A DNA stretch of 64,000 nt, from contig JAQTXH010000001.1 of NCBI GenBank assembly GCA_028688905.1, forward strand, positions 248,001 to 312,000. The letters run 5' to 3'. Shown here piece after piece: positions 54,257 through 62,984 of this stretch. This DNA comes from Acidiphilium sp. Lineage in GTDB: Bacteria > Pseudomonadota > Alphaproteobacteria > Acetobacterales > Acetobacteraceae. Below the pieces are notes generated by a model, which worked only from the letters and a program-made list of their open reading frames with translations, searched no databases and was not told where the DNA came from. Every line of letters begins with the position of its first letter. The first letter of the stretch is position 1. A program made the translations under genes and the position numbers.

Positions 54257-55003
54257 TTATTGAGTGAGTGCAATATCGCTGAATAGCGTCAGGACCGTTT
54301 TATCGGACTCGGTGGAGCGGATGACGTCATCCACCCATCTCACGATATCCGGAAAAGCCGAGGTGCCGCAGATCTGACGACATGCCTCGTTGAGATCCAT
54401 CGATGAACGCAAAAAGGTGACGCCCGGACCGAGCATCGCCCAGTGGGGACCGCTACGTCCGTAAGTCATACCGATGCTGCCGGGGTTGATGACCATTCTG
54501 CCACGCACGAGGCGGGCGAATGGCATGTGAGTATGGCCGCAGACGATGGTTTCGATTTCGGGGGCGATAGCGGTGAAGACTTCGTCCCAGCGCGGATAGG
54601 GGGAGTCGACCAGGATGATGTCGTCGTCGGCGCGAGGAGTTGCGTGACAGAACAGGGTTGGGCCGAGGCCTTCTATTGTCAGGTGCAGCGTCAAAGGCAG
54701 GGTTTCGAGGACGGCGATATTTTGATCCGTGATGGTTTGCGCGGCGAATTCCGCGATGGCGTCTGGCATTTCGGTGCGGCGGCCGCGCCGGTATTCGATC
54801 AGTTCGCGATCGGCGTTGCCAATGAGCCATTCCACGCGGTCACCGAGGGCGAGCAGGCGGTGCATGACCTCGTTCGGTTGCGGGCCGGCGGCGATGTCGC
54901 CCAGGGCGATGATGCGGTCGGCGGTGCGGATTGCGGGGTCCGTGAGGACGGCATCGAGGGCGGGGAGGACGCCGTGGATGTCGGCGAGGACGGCGATTTT
55001 CAT
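54257..55003 (-). CDS. Metallophosphoesterase
   Basis: 248 residues of the calcineurin-like/YfcE-type superfamily. Metal ligands: LADIHG (Asp, His), IALGDIAAG (Asp), IGNADRE (Asn, in GNxD rather than the usual GNHD), CHATPR (His), and CGHTHMPF (His, His). Such small enzymes hydrolyse cyclic nucleotides or phosphodiesters; substrate is unknown. The replacement of the GNHD His by Ala is common in YfcE-like relatives. ATG 55003. Confidence 0.9.
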   Translation of the reverse strand: MKIAVLADIHGVLPALDAVLTDPAIRTADRIIALGDIAAGPQPNEVMHRLLALGDRVEWLIGNADRELIEYRRGRRTEMPDAIAEFAAQTITDQNIAVLETLPLTLHLTIEGLGPTLFCHATPRADDDIILVDSPYPRWDEVFTAIAPEIETIVCGHTHMPFARLVRGRMVINPGSIGMTYGRSGPHWAMLGPGVTFLRSSMDLNEACRQICGTSAFPDIVRWVDDVIRSTESDKTVLTLFSDIALTQ

Positions 55004-55219
55004 GAGGGGGTGCGTTGGGTTCTGGTTGGAGGCAGTGGTGTTAATGATTGAAGGACGGTGAGCTTCGCTAGGGCTCTTCCCATACGTACTTTAGTCGGAA
55101 AGGAACTTAGCGAGTTGAATTTTATCGACAATTTCGCCCGTGTCGTATAGATCGCGGTGAAGAGATAGGTCTCAAGTAGGACCCACCCTACAATTTGCTA
55201 CCTCTTGCTATTTCGTAAC

Positions 55220-56656
55220 CTAAAAACTTTGTTTTATATTACATATCTTGCCGTTTTCAGCAGAATAGTATGCTTGGAAAAACTCAAAGTCTTGTCGACC
55301 AGTTTCGACACATTTCCGCCTTATGATATCGACGATACGTTTCTTTTCTAGGACTGGCGTCTTTATGCCGAAAATTATCCCCGTTAAATCAGAAAATTGA
55401 TATGTTAATTTTCTGTCGCTAGGATCTTCGAAGCCGCCTAGGGACGAGTACAAGACCAATCGATATTCGTTTTCGTGTTGCCAATCGCTAAGTTTCGTTG
55501 CTAAGATTGACTGAAATCTCTTCCAGTATTCGAGTCTCCCCTCCTCGATATTTCTGAAGGTAGAATCGGAACAGGAACTTCTTTTCCCGTCTTGGCCGTT
55601 GTACCAATCGGCGTTGAGAGCCATGACTGAAATGCGACCGATGGACCTGAAAAAATCGATCTCAGCGAATCGATCAACGTAGTTTATCTTTAAAAAGTCA
55701 TGGAACACTTCGCCGTAATGTTTTATTGTTTCTTGCCCGTTCGAACCCCATCCTGTTATCCTGTTCATCTTGAGACCAGGCTGACCGTTTGATAGCTTAT
55801 TAGAAAATTTTAGACATGCGCCTTTATGTCCGTCGCCGTAGTTTCCCCACATTGCGGCGTGATTTGGGTTTGATACAAAGCATGCGGCGTACCATTCGCA
55901 AAACAATATCTTTTCCAGACTTTCAACATATTCGGCTGGAAAATCAGCAATCTCGGTGTGCCAAATCTGATCACGAACATTCGTCGCCGTAAAGTATCGA
56001 GACGAAACAAATGCCCGATTTATATGGTCGGCGGCCTCGAATAACAAATTCATCGATTTTCGCTCTTGGTCACCGTGGCATCTGATGCTCTCCTGTATAA
56101 CTCTGAACAGCCCGTTTATTGTCTGGCCTCCAATTAACGTATTTGGATTAAATTTATCTACAGAAGCTGTAACGAGTCCTTTCGTAGCGAATACAGAAAA
56201 TATGCAGTTCGTCGCGGCACCATGCATCCCTCTTAAGTAAAATTTTATTTCTTCCCGGCGCACTGGGTGTTCGCTGATTGATAATAGTGAGGGCATTTTA
56301 TCTATTTCACTATCAAAAAACAGTTTGCAGATCTCGTCAAAAGTATTTTTAAATTCTACAGAAGGATGATTTGTTGAAGATGAGAATATAATATTATTTG
56401 CATAATCCGGATGATATGCTTCTCCCATCAGCAATATTAACATGACTTTTCTGGTAAAACACAGTAAATAGTGGCGAATTAAGTTACGCCATATAATAGC
56501 ATCGCCGCTCCAGAAGATATCTTTGAAACCCTCCATCGGGTCATTTAGTTCGTTCGGCGACGCGAAGTAAATTTCTTGTTTTTCCAGTTCTTGCCAACCG
56601 TCAAGTAATGCGTGAGTAGAGCGAAAGCGATAAAAGTGTTCGCTATCATTTATCAT
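55220..56656 (-). CDS. DUF2971 domain protein, A+T-rich, probably horizontally acquired
   Basis: 478 residues. DUF2971 features: HFYRFRSTHALLDGW, then IYFASPNELNDPMEG near residue 30, and CFVSNPNHAAMWGNYGDGHKGACLKF near residue 265, with FSDLTGIIFG near the end. No enzymatic function is established for the family. The gene is about 35-40% G+C (one hand-counted line gives 35%), unlike every neighbour, and ATG 56656 lacks a strong ribosome-binding site. It lies between two inverted copies of repeat B together with the metallophosphoesterase gene. Such isolated low-G+C genes are often accessory or defence-related, but that is inference. Confidence 0.82.
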   Translation of the reverse strand: MINDSEHFYRFRSTHALLDGWQELEKQEIYFASPNELNDPMEGFKDIFWSGDAIIWRNLIRHYLLCFTRKVMLILLMGEAYHPDYANNIIFSSSTNHPSVEFKNTFDEICKLFFDSEIDKMPSLLSISEHPVRREEIKFYLRGMHGAATNCIFSVFATKGLVTASVDKFNPNTLIGGQTINGLFRVIQESIRCHGDQERKSMNLLFEAADHINRAFVSSRYFTATNVRDQIWHTEIADFPAEYVESLEKILFCEWYAACFVSNPNHAAMWGNYGDGHKGACLKFSNKLSNGQPGLKMNRITGWGSNGQETIKHYGEVFHDFLKINYVDRFAEIDFFRSIGRISVMALNADWYNGQDGKRSSCSDSTFRNIEEGRLEYWKRFQSILATKLSDWQHENEYRLVLYSSLGGFEDPSDRKLTYQFSDLTGIIFGIKTPVLEKKRIVDIIRRKCVETGRQDFEFFQAYYSAENGKICNIKQSF

Positions 56657-56730
56657 AATATAGCTCGTATAAACCTGCTTCTAAGGCGAATTTGAGGAGT
56701 TTTTTATCAAAATTCTGTTCTCCATAAAGA

Positions 56731-56784
56731 GGGGTCTGGGGCCTAAGGCCCCAGTGGGGTCGAGGGGCGAAGCCCTCGCCTTGC
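56731..56784 (-). repeat. Dispersed G+C-rich repeat family B, copy 3 (inverted)
   Basis: On the minus strand: GGCGAGGGCTTCGCCCCTCG-like hairpin, then CCACTGGGGCCTTAGGCCCC. It directly follows the nrdA stop codon (56785-56787). Confidence 0.85.
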
Positions 56785-58734
56785 TTACTGGCAGGCTAGA
56801 CATTCTTCGTAATTCGTCGCCGCGGCAACCAGGGGGAGGGGCACGTGGGCGGTGTCGTTGGCGGCTTCCAAATGGGTGCGGTGTTCGACTTTTTCGCTGA
56901 TGCTGTCGGCGCGTTGGATTGAGAGGGAGCGGCAGTAGTACAGGGATTTCACGCCGCGTTTCCAGGCCTGGTAGTGGATTTGGTGGAGGTCGCGCTTGTT
57001 CACATCGGCGGCCAAAAACACGTTGATGGACTGGCTTTGGCAGATGTGGGGGGTGCGGTCGGCGGCGTGTTCGATGATCCAGCGTTGGTCGAGTTCGAAG
57101 GCGGTTTTGAAGACGGCTTTTTCGTCGTCGGTCAGGAAGTCGAGGTGTTGGACCGAGCCTTTGGTGACGGTGATGTTGGACCAGGTTGCGTCATCGTCGC
57201 GGCCTTTGGCGGCGAGGAGGATTTGGAGGTGGCGGTTGCGGACGGAGAAGCTGCCGGAGAGGGTTTTTTGCAGGAAGACGTTGGCGGCGATGGGTTCGAT
57301 GCCGGGGCTGGAGTTGCCGGCGATGATGGAGATGGAGGCGGTGGGGGCGATTGCCATTTTGTTGGAGAAGCGTTCCATGATGCCGTAGTCGGCAGCGTCC
57401 GGGCAGGGGCCGCGTTCGTGTGCCAGCGTTTTCGACGCGCGGTCGGCACCGGCGCGGATGTGTTTGAAGATTTTGATGTTCCACGCCTTGGCCAAGGCAG
57501 ATTCGAACGGGATGTTCAGGGCCTGAAGGAAGGAATGAAAACCCATGACGCCGAGGCCGACCGAGCGTTCGCGGGAGGCGGCGTATTTGGCGCGGGACAT
57601 CGAGGGGGGCGCGCGGTCGATGAAGTCCTGCAACACGTTATCGAGGAAGCGCATGACGTCCTCGATGAACTGGGGGTTGTCGTGCCATTCGAGCCAGGTT
57701 TCGAGGTTGATCGAGGACAGGCAGCAGACGGCGGTGCGTTGCTTTCCGTGCATGTCGAGCCCGGTGGGGAGGGTGATTTCCGAGCAGAGGTTGGAGGTTT
57801 TGACTTCCAGGCCGGCGAGTTTGTGGTGTTCCGGGCGGGCGTTGTTCACGTGGTCGGAGAAGATGAGGTAGGGTTCGCCGGTTTCGATCCGGGCGGTGAG
57901 GATGCGGACCCAGAGGGCGCGGGCGGCGACGTGGCGGACGTGGGCGCCGTCCTTCGGTGAGGTGAGGGACCATTGGTCGTCCGCTTCGACCGCGCGCATG
58001 AACGCATCCGAGATCAGGATGCCGTGGTGCAGGTTGAGCGCCTTGCGGTTGGGATCGCCGCCGGTGGGGCGGCGGATTTCGATGAATTCCTCGATTTCCG
58101 GGTGGGAGATCGGGAGGTAGACGGCGGCGCTGCCGCGGCGGAGCGAGCCCTGGCTGATCGCGAGGGTGAGGCTGTCCATCACCCGGATGAAGGGGACGAC
58201 GCCGGAGGTTTTGCCGTTCTGGCCGACTTTTTCGCCGATCGAGCGGAGGTTGCCCCAGTAGGAGCCAATGCCGCCGCCCTTGGAGGCGAGCCAGACGTTT
58301 TCGTTCCAGAGATCGACGATGCCTTCGAGGCTATCGGACGCTTCGTTGAGGAAGCAGGAGATGGGCAGGCCGCGCGCGGTGCCGCCGTTGGAGAGAACGG
58401 GGGTCGCGGGCATGAACCAGAGCTTGCTGATGTAGTCGTAGAGGCGCTGGGCGTGGGCCTGGTCGTCGCCGTAGAAGGAGGCGACGCGGGCGAAGAGGTC
58501 CTGATAGGATTCGCCGGGGAGGAGGTAGCGATCATTCAGGGTGGCACGGCCGAATTCGGTGAGCAGCGCGTCGCGCGTGCGGTCCACCTTGATCTGGTGG
58601 CGGCCCTGAAGCTGGATGTCGGTTTCGAGCAGGGTAGGCTCGAGCAGGGCTTGGTCGGCACGGGACATGGCGTTCATTGCGGCGGAGACTCCAATCGGTT
58701 CGGCAGAGGGTATAACAACATATTGGGAGGGCAT
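56785..58734 (-). CDS. nrdA: Ribonucleoside-diphosphate reductase, large (alpha) subunit
   Basis: 649 residues, a short alpha subunit as in many alphaproteobacteria. Active-site features: ISCFLNEASDSLEG (redox Cys), KTSNLCSEITLP (the N-x-C-x-E radical site), PTASISIIAGNSSPGIEP (substrate phosphate loop), and the C-terminal CLAC redox pair. It reduces NDPs to dNDPs with nrdB. The N-terminal ATP-cone is minimal or absent. ATG 58734; a downstream ATG near residue 20 is possible. Confidence 0.97.
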   Translation of the reverse strand: MPSQYVVIPSAEPIGVSAAMNAMSRADQALLEPTLLETDIQLQGRHQIKVDRTRDALLTEFGRATLNDRYLLPGESYQDLFARVASFYGDDQAHAQRLYDYISKLWFMPATPVLSNGGTARGLPISCFLNEASDSLEGIVDLWNENVWLASKGGGIGSYWGNLRSIGEKVGQNGKTSGVVPFIRVMDSLTLAISQGSLRRGSAAVYLPISHPEIEEFIEIRRPTGGDPNRKALNLHHGILISDAFMRAVEADDQWSLTSPKDGAHVRHVAARALWVRILTARIETGEPYLIFSDHVNNARPEHHKLAGLEVKTSNLCSEITLPTGLDMHGKQRTAVCCLSSINLETWLEWHDNPQFIEDVMRFLDNVLQDFIDRAPPSMSRAKYAASRERSVGLGVMGFHSFLQALNIPFESALAKAWNIKIFKHIRAGADRASKTLAHERGPCPDAADYGIMERFSNKMAIAPTASISIIAGNSSPGIEPIAANVFLQKTLSGSFSVRNRHLQILLAAKGRDDDATWSNITVTKGSVQHLDFLTDDEKAVFKTAFELDQRWIIEHAADRTPHICQSQSINVFLAADVNKRDLHQIHYQAWKRGVKSLYYCRSLSIQRADSISEKVEHRTHLEAANDTAHVPLPLVAAATNYEECLACQ

Positions 58735-58746
58735 CGCGCAATGACC

Positions 58747-58786
58747 ACTAGATCAAGTTTTGACAGAAAAATCACTTGCACCGAGT
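58747..58786. promoter_or_regulatory. Candidate NrdR-type box pair upstream of nrdA
   Basis: ACTAGATCAAGT at 58747-58758 and the weaker ACTTGCACCGAGT at 58774-58786 share an ACT...AGT palindromic frame, 27 bp apart, just before nrdA. NrdR boxes are paired palindromes upstream of nrd genes; the match is by eye only and weak for the second box. Confidence 0.3.
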
Positions 58787-58859
58787 CGGGGGGTGCGGTG
58801 GGCGGTGTTCGTTGTTTGTTCTTATCGCTTGTGGGGGTGGAAGGCAAGGTTAAGGGAAG

Positions 58860-58897
58860 GCTTCTTTTTTGGAAAAAAGAAGCAAAAAACTTTTTTT
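58860..58897 (+). terminator. Strong A/T-arm hairpin followed by T-tract (repeat family C, copy 1)
   Basis: GCTTCTTTTTT, GG, AAAAAAGAAGC: perfect 11-bp stem (58860-58883), followed by AAAAAAC and seven T. A similar element lies inverted at 59213-59258, so it may be a mobile/dispersed repeat rather than, or as well as, a terminator. Confidence 0.6.
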
Positions 58898-58926
58898 GAC
58901 TCTGGTGTGGCGGCTTTGGCGCGTTG

Positions 58927-59128
58927 ATGGAGCACTCTGACGGTTGGTTGCCGTTGTGTCCGAACCGTGTTACTGCACTTTGGTCGGATGCATCGCTTCC
59001 TTGGTGGATTTGCTGGCGGGTATGTGATGGATCATGCGGTCGGCAGACGGATCAGGGATCATCGCGATATCGATGTGCCGGTCCTGCGGCGTGACGAGGC
59101 CTTGGTGCGGTGCGCGCTGGCGGGATGG
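58927..59128 (+). pseudogene. Frameshifted, truncated nucleotidyltransferase remnant
   Basis: From ATG 58927 the frame reads MEHSDGWLPLCP...ALWSDASLPWWI, then shifts. Removing one T at 59009-59011 joins PWWI to AGGYVMDHAVGRRIRDHR and then DIDVPVLRRDEALV...LAGW (to 59128). This is the aminoglycoside/antibiotic-nucleotidyltransferase-like pattern (WWIAGGxxxDxxxGRxxRxHxDIDVxVLRRD) with the catalytic DxD. The rest of the enzyme is missing; a common intergenic-repeat-like sequence (TTGCTTCG...TTGCAATGAC) follows at 59132-59160. It is bracketed by inverted A/T-rich hairpins. Recognised by eye, not by search. Confidence 0.62.
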
Positions 59129-59212
59129 ATTGCTTCGTCGTAAGGACTCCTTGCAATGACTTGGGTAGGGTTGAGGTTGGGTCGGTGTCGGTGACATCAC
59201 CAGTGGCTCAAC

Positions 59213-59258
59213 TAACAAAAATTTTTTGGTTCTTTTTTATAAAAAAGAACTGCTTACC
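59213..59258 (-). terminator. A/T-arm hairpin downstream of aspC (repeat family C, copy 2, inverted)
   Basis: GTTCTTTTTTA/TAAAAAAGAAC forms a perfect 22-bp palindrome at 59229-59250, 13 bp after the aspC stop on the minus strand. The surrounding 45 bp resemble the reverse complement of 58856-58902. Confidence 0.6.
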
Positions 59259-59262
59259 CGCC

Positions 59263-60492
<1,230 letters not shown>

Positions 60493-60590
60493 TTAACCGT
60501 AAACGGATGGGTTGAATATGGCGCATATGCAACATCTGACGTGCGGGTCTTGCCGAGCGGAGCGCAAACCCATATCAGAGCGGCACGGAT

Positions 60591-60665
60591 TGGGGTGTAG
60601 CCAAGCGGTAAGGCAGTGGATTTTGATTCCACCATGCGGAGGTTCGAATCCTCCCTCCCCAGCCA
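60591..60665 (+). tRNA. tRNA-Gln (anticodon TTG)
   Basis: 75 nt with encoded CCA. Acceptor TGGGG.../...CCCCA, D-arm GTAGCCAAGCGGTAAGGC, anticodon stem GTGGA/TCCAC around TTTTGAT (anticodon TTG), T-arm GGAGGTTCGAATCCTCC. It lies between the divergent aspC and the DUF4175 stop. Confidence 0.96.
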
Positions 60666-60674
60666 GGTTTCCGC

Positions 60675-62984
60675 TCAAAAATCACTCCCCAGCAGCCGGT
60701 GATAATAGTCGTGCGCGGGCGGCGGCAGATCGGGTTCGGCATCGCGCCGGATGAGTTCGTCCTGAATTTTTCGTGCATCCGAGTTCGCGCCGGCACGACC
60801 GAGGGTGATGACGCTGCGGTTCTGGTTGCCGAATTCGCCATGGCCGCCCGAGGCACGTTGGCCAAGACCGGAGGGACCACCGCCGGTCCCATGGCCAAGC
60901 CGCATCGCTTGGAGCGAGGCCTGGGCCTGTTGCAGGGCGGCGATGGCGGCGCGCTCGGCGGGAACCGCACCGGGGCGATCACCCATTTGCAGCGCCGCCC
61001 GCGCGGACTGCATGGCGTGCTGACCTTGGCCGAGGGAGGGCGAGTTTGGCAATCCAGCCTGTGCCATCGCCTCGGCGGCGGCTTGCAATTGCCGTTCGAG
61101 ACCTTGCTGTTGCTGCGCGAGGGCCTGGCTTTGCGGATTGGGTGGCTGCCCGGCTTGATTACCCATTTGCGGTGGGGCGTTTTGTTGGGCCGTGCGGTCC
61201 ATCAAGCTGGACTCCTGGCGCATCAGCTTGGATAGAGCGCCGGAGGCCTGCTGCGCGGCTTGCTGCCTGGCTTGCTGGGTGGCGGACATTGCTTTGGCAT
61301 TCTGCAACTGGCGCAGCATGGCGCGGAGTTTGGCAAAATCGCGCTGGGCCTGGGCGGTATCGCCGGCGGCGGCTTCATCGGCGATGTGCTGGGCCAGCCG
61401 ACTGATTGCCGACATCTGCATCATCTGGGCGTTGGTCGGAGCTTTCTGGCCTTGGGCGGCGAGATGCGCCTGCGATGCGGCGTTCAACTGGGCAAGGAGT
61501 TTTTGCAACTGCATCGCGCTGGGCGATTTGCCGGCGAGCGCCTTGTTGAGGGCTTGTTCCAGGGCGTGCCGGGCGTCGGCAAGCCGCTGGGCGGCATGGA
61601 AGGCAGCGCCTTGTTCGGCCCGTTGCACCAGGGTCCAGAGTTTGGCTTCCGGGTCCGCGGCGGGCGGGGCGTTGGCGGCAAAATCAGCGGCGAATTTCGT
61701 GAGATCGCGTTTGGTGTCTGGTGTAATCGGGCCGGGTGGCGCTTTGGCGATGGCGGTCAGGCTGATGGCCAGCGCGGGGCGAACTTGTGGGGTAAGGGCG
61801 AGGCTGCGGCGGATCGCTTCAAGCGCCTGGGCGGTTTTGTTGTGCAGGATCGGTGCGGGCAGGATCACGCTGGCGGCGGCGGAGTGGCCGGTCAGGCTGG
61901 CCTTGTTGGTCGCGACCAGATCGGTCGTGACCGTCATGCCGGCGTAGGGGCTGGAGAGCAGATCGAGCAAGGCATCGCCATGGGTGGGATTTTCATGGGG
62001 TGCGCTGGCGGCGTCGGGCTGCGCGCCGGGCGCGGCGAGCGGGCGGAATTGCAGGACGAGGTGGGTCAAGCCGTAGGGGCTGACGGCTCGCCAGGAGAAA
62101 TTGGTGCGTTTGCCGTCGGGATCGGGTGTCGGCGGCGCGGTGAAGCTGATTTGCGGCGGTGCCGGGACGGCGATGACCAGATGGTAACGCGCGATCCGGT
62201 GCCAGAACGGACCGATGGTGATGGTGGTGGGGACGGCGAGGGTTTTGGTGGTGCGGTAACTACCGGTGGCGATAGTGGTGAAGCTGAGGGTATGGTTGCC
62301 GATCCAGGCGGCAGGTGCGGCGGAGCCGGCTCCAGTGAGGATGACCGACACCGATGAACCGGTCAGGGCTTGGATCGGTTTGGCACCCGGTTCGATCAGG
62401 CGCGGGGCTTCGCCGGTCCAGCGCGGCGGGGTGATCCAGGCTTGGGCCGTGATCCCGCTGGGGGCGAACAGGTGGGGCAAGGTGAGGCTGGCGGCGAGGC
62501 GGGAGCCGGCGTTGCCGCCGGCGGCGATCCAGGCGGCGATCAGGGCGAGCAGTAGCAGGGCGCGCAGCGCGAACGGATCGTGCGCTGCCAGATCGGGCGA
62601 CGGGCGGCCGATACGGGCGGATTGGATGGCGGCGTCGATCCGGGTCCGGTGTGCCTGCCAGAGTGGATTGCCGCCCGCTTCGATCAGGGCGGGGTGATCC
62701 TCATAGGCAGTGATTGGGCGATGCGGCAGGCGGGAATCGTGTTCGATCCGGCGGTCGATCGCAGCGGACTCGGGTGTGGTGAAGCTTCGGCGGGCGTGGA
62801 GCGTGGCGGCGATCAGGGCGATTGCGGCGATCAGGTCGGTTTGCCAGCCGCCGGCACCGAGCAGGGTGGCGATCAGGAACAGGGCGACGACGCCAAGCGG
62901 GAGTAGCGCGGCAACGGTGAGCGCCTCGAGGATCAGCACGATCCGCGCCCGGCGGCGCAGATGAGCCAGACGCGTACCGATCAT
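60675..62984 (-). CDS. DUF4175 (TIGR02302-type) membrane protein
   Basis: 769 residues. Two N-terminal hydrophobic spans (VLILEALTVAALLPLGVVALFLIATLLG; DLIAAIALIAA) and a third near residue 140, then a large periplasmic-type region: ITPPRWTGEAPRLIEPG is typical of the family, followed by a long Ala/Gln-rich helical part (QQARQQAAQQASGALSKLM; QALAQQQQGLERQLQAAAE) likely forming coiled coils. Family members are found in alphaproteobacteria beside lysA; function is not established. Its start overlaps the lysA stop (ATGA). Confidence 0.88.
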   Translation of the reverse strand: MIGTRLAHLRRRARIVLILEALTVAALLPLGVVALFLIATLLGAGGWQTDLIAAIALIAATLHARRSFTTPESAAIDRRIEHDSRLPHRPITAYEDHPALIEAGGNPLWQAHRTRIDAAIQSARIGRPSPDLAAHDPFALRALLLLALIAAWIAAGGNAGSRLAASLTLPHLFAPSGITAQAWITPPRWTGEAPRLIEPGAKPIQALTGSSVSVILTGAGSAAPAAWIGNHTLSFTTIATGSYRTTKTLAVPTTITIGPFWHRIARYHLVIAVPAPPQISFTAPPTPDPDGKRTNFSWRAVSPYGLTHLVLQFRPLAAPGAQPDAASAPHENPTHGDALLDLLSSPYAGMTVTTDLVATNKASLTGHSAAASVILPAPILHNKTAQALEAIRRSLALTPQVRPALAISLTAIAKAPPGPITPDTKRDLTKFAADFAANAPPAADPEAKLWTLVQRAEQGAAFHAAQRLADARHALEQALNKALAGKSPSAMQLQKLLAQLNAASQAHLAAQGQKAPTNAQMMQMSAISRLAQHIADEAAAGDTAQAQRDFAKLRAMLRQLQNAKAMSATQQARQQAAQQASGALSKLMRQESSLMDRTAQQNAPPQMGNQAGQPPNPQSQALAQQQQGLERQLQAAAEAMAQAGLPNSPSLGQGQHAMQSARAALQMGDRPGAVPAERAAIAALQQAQASLQAMRLGHGTGGGPSGLGQRASGGHGEFGNQNRSVITLGRAGANSDARKIQDELIRRDAEPDLPPPAHDYYHRLLGSDF

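Noticed and set aside
60493-60678. Minus-strand open frame over tRNA-Gln
   Set aside because: Same artefact (GGFEPPHGG) from the tRNA sequence.
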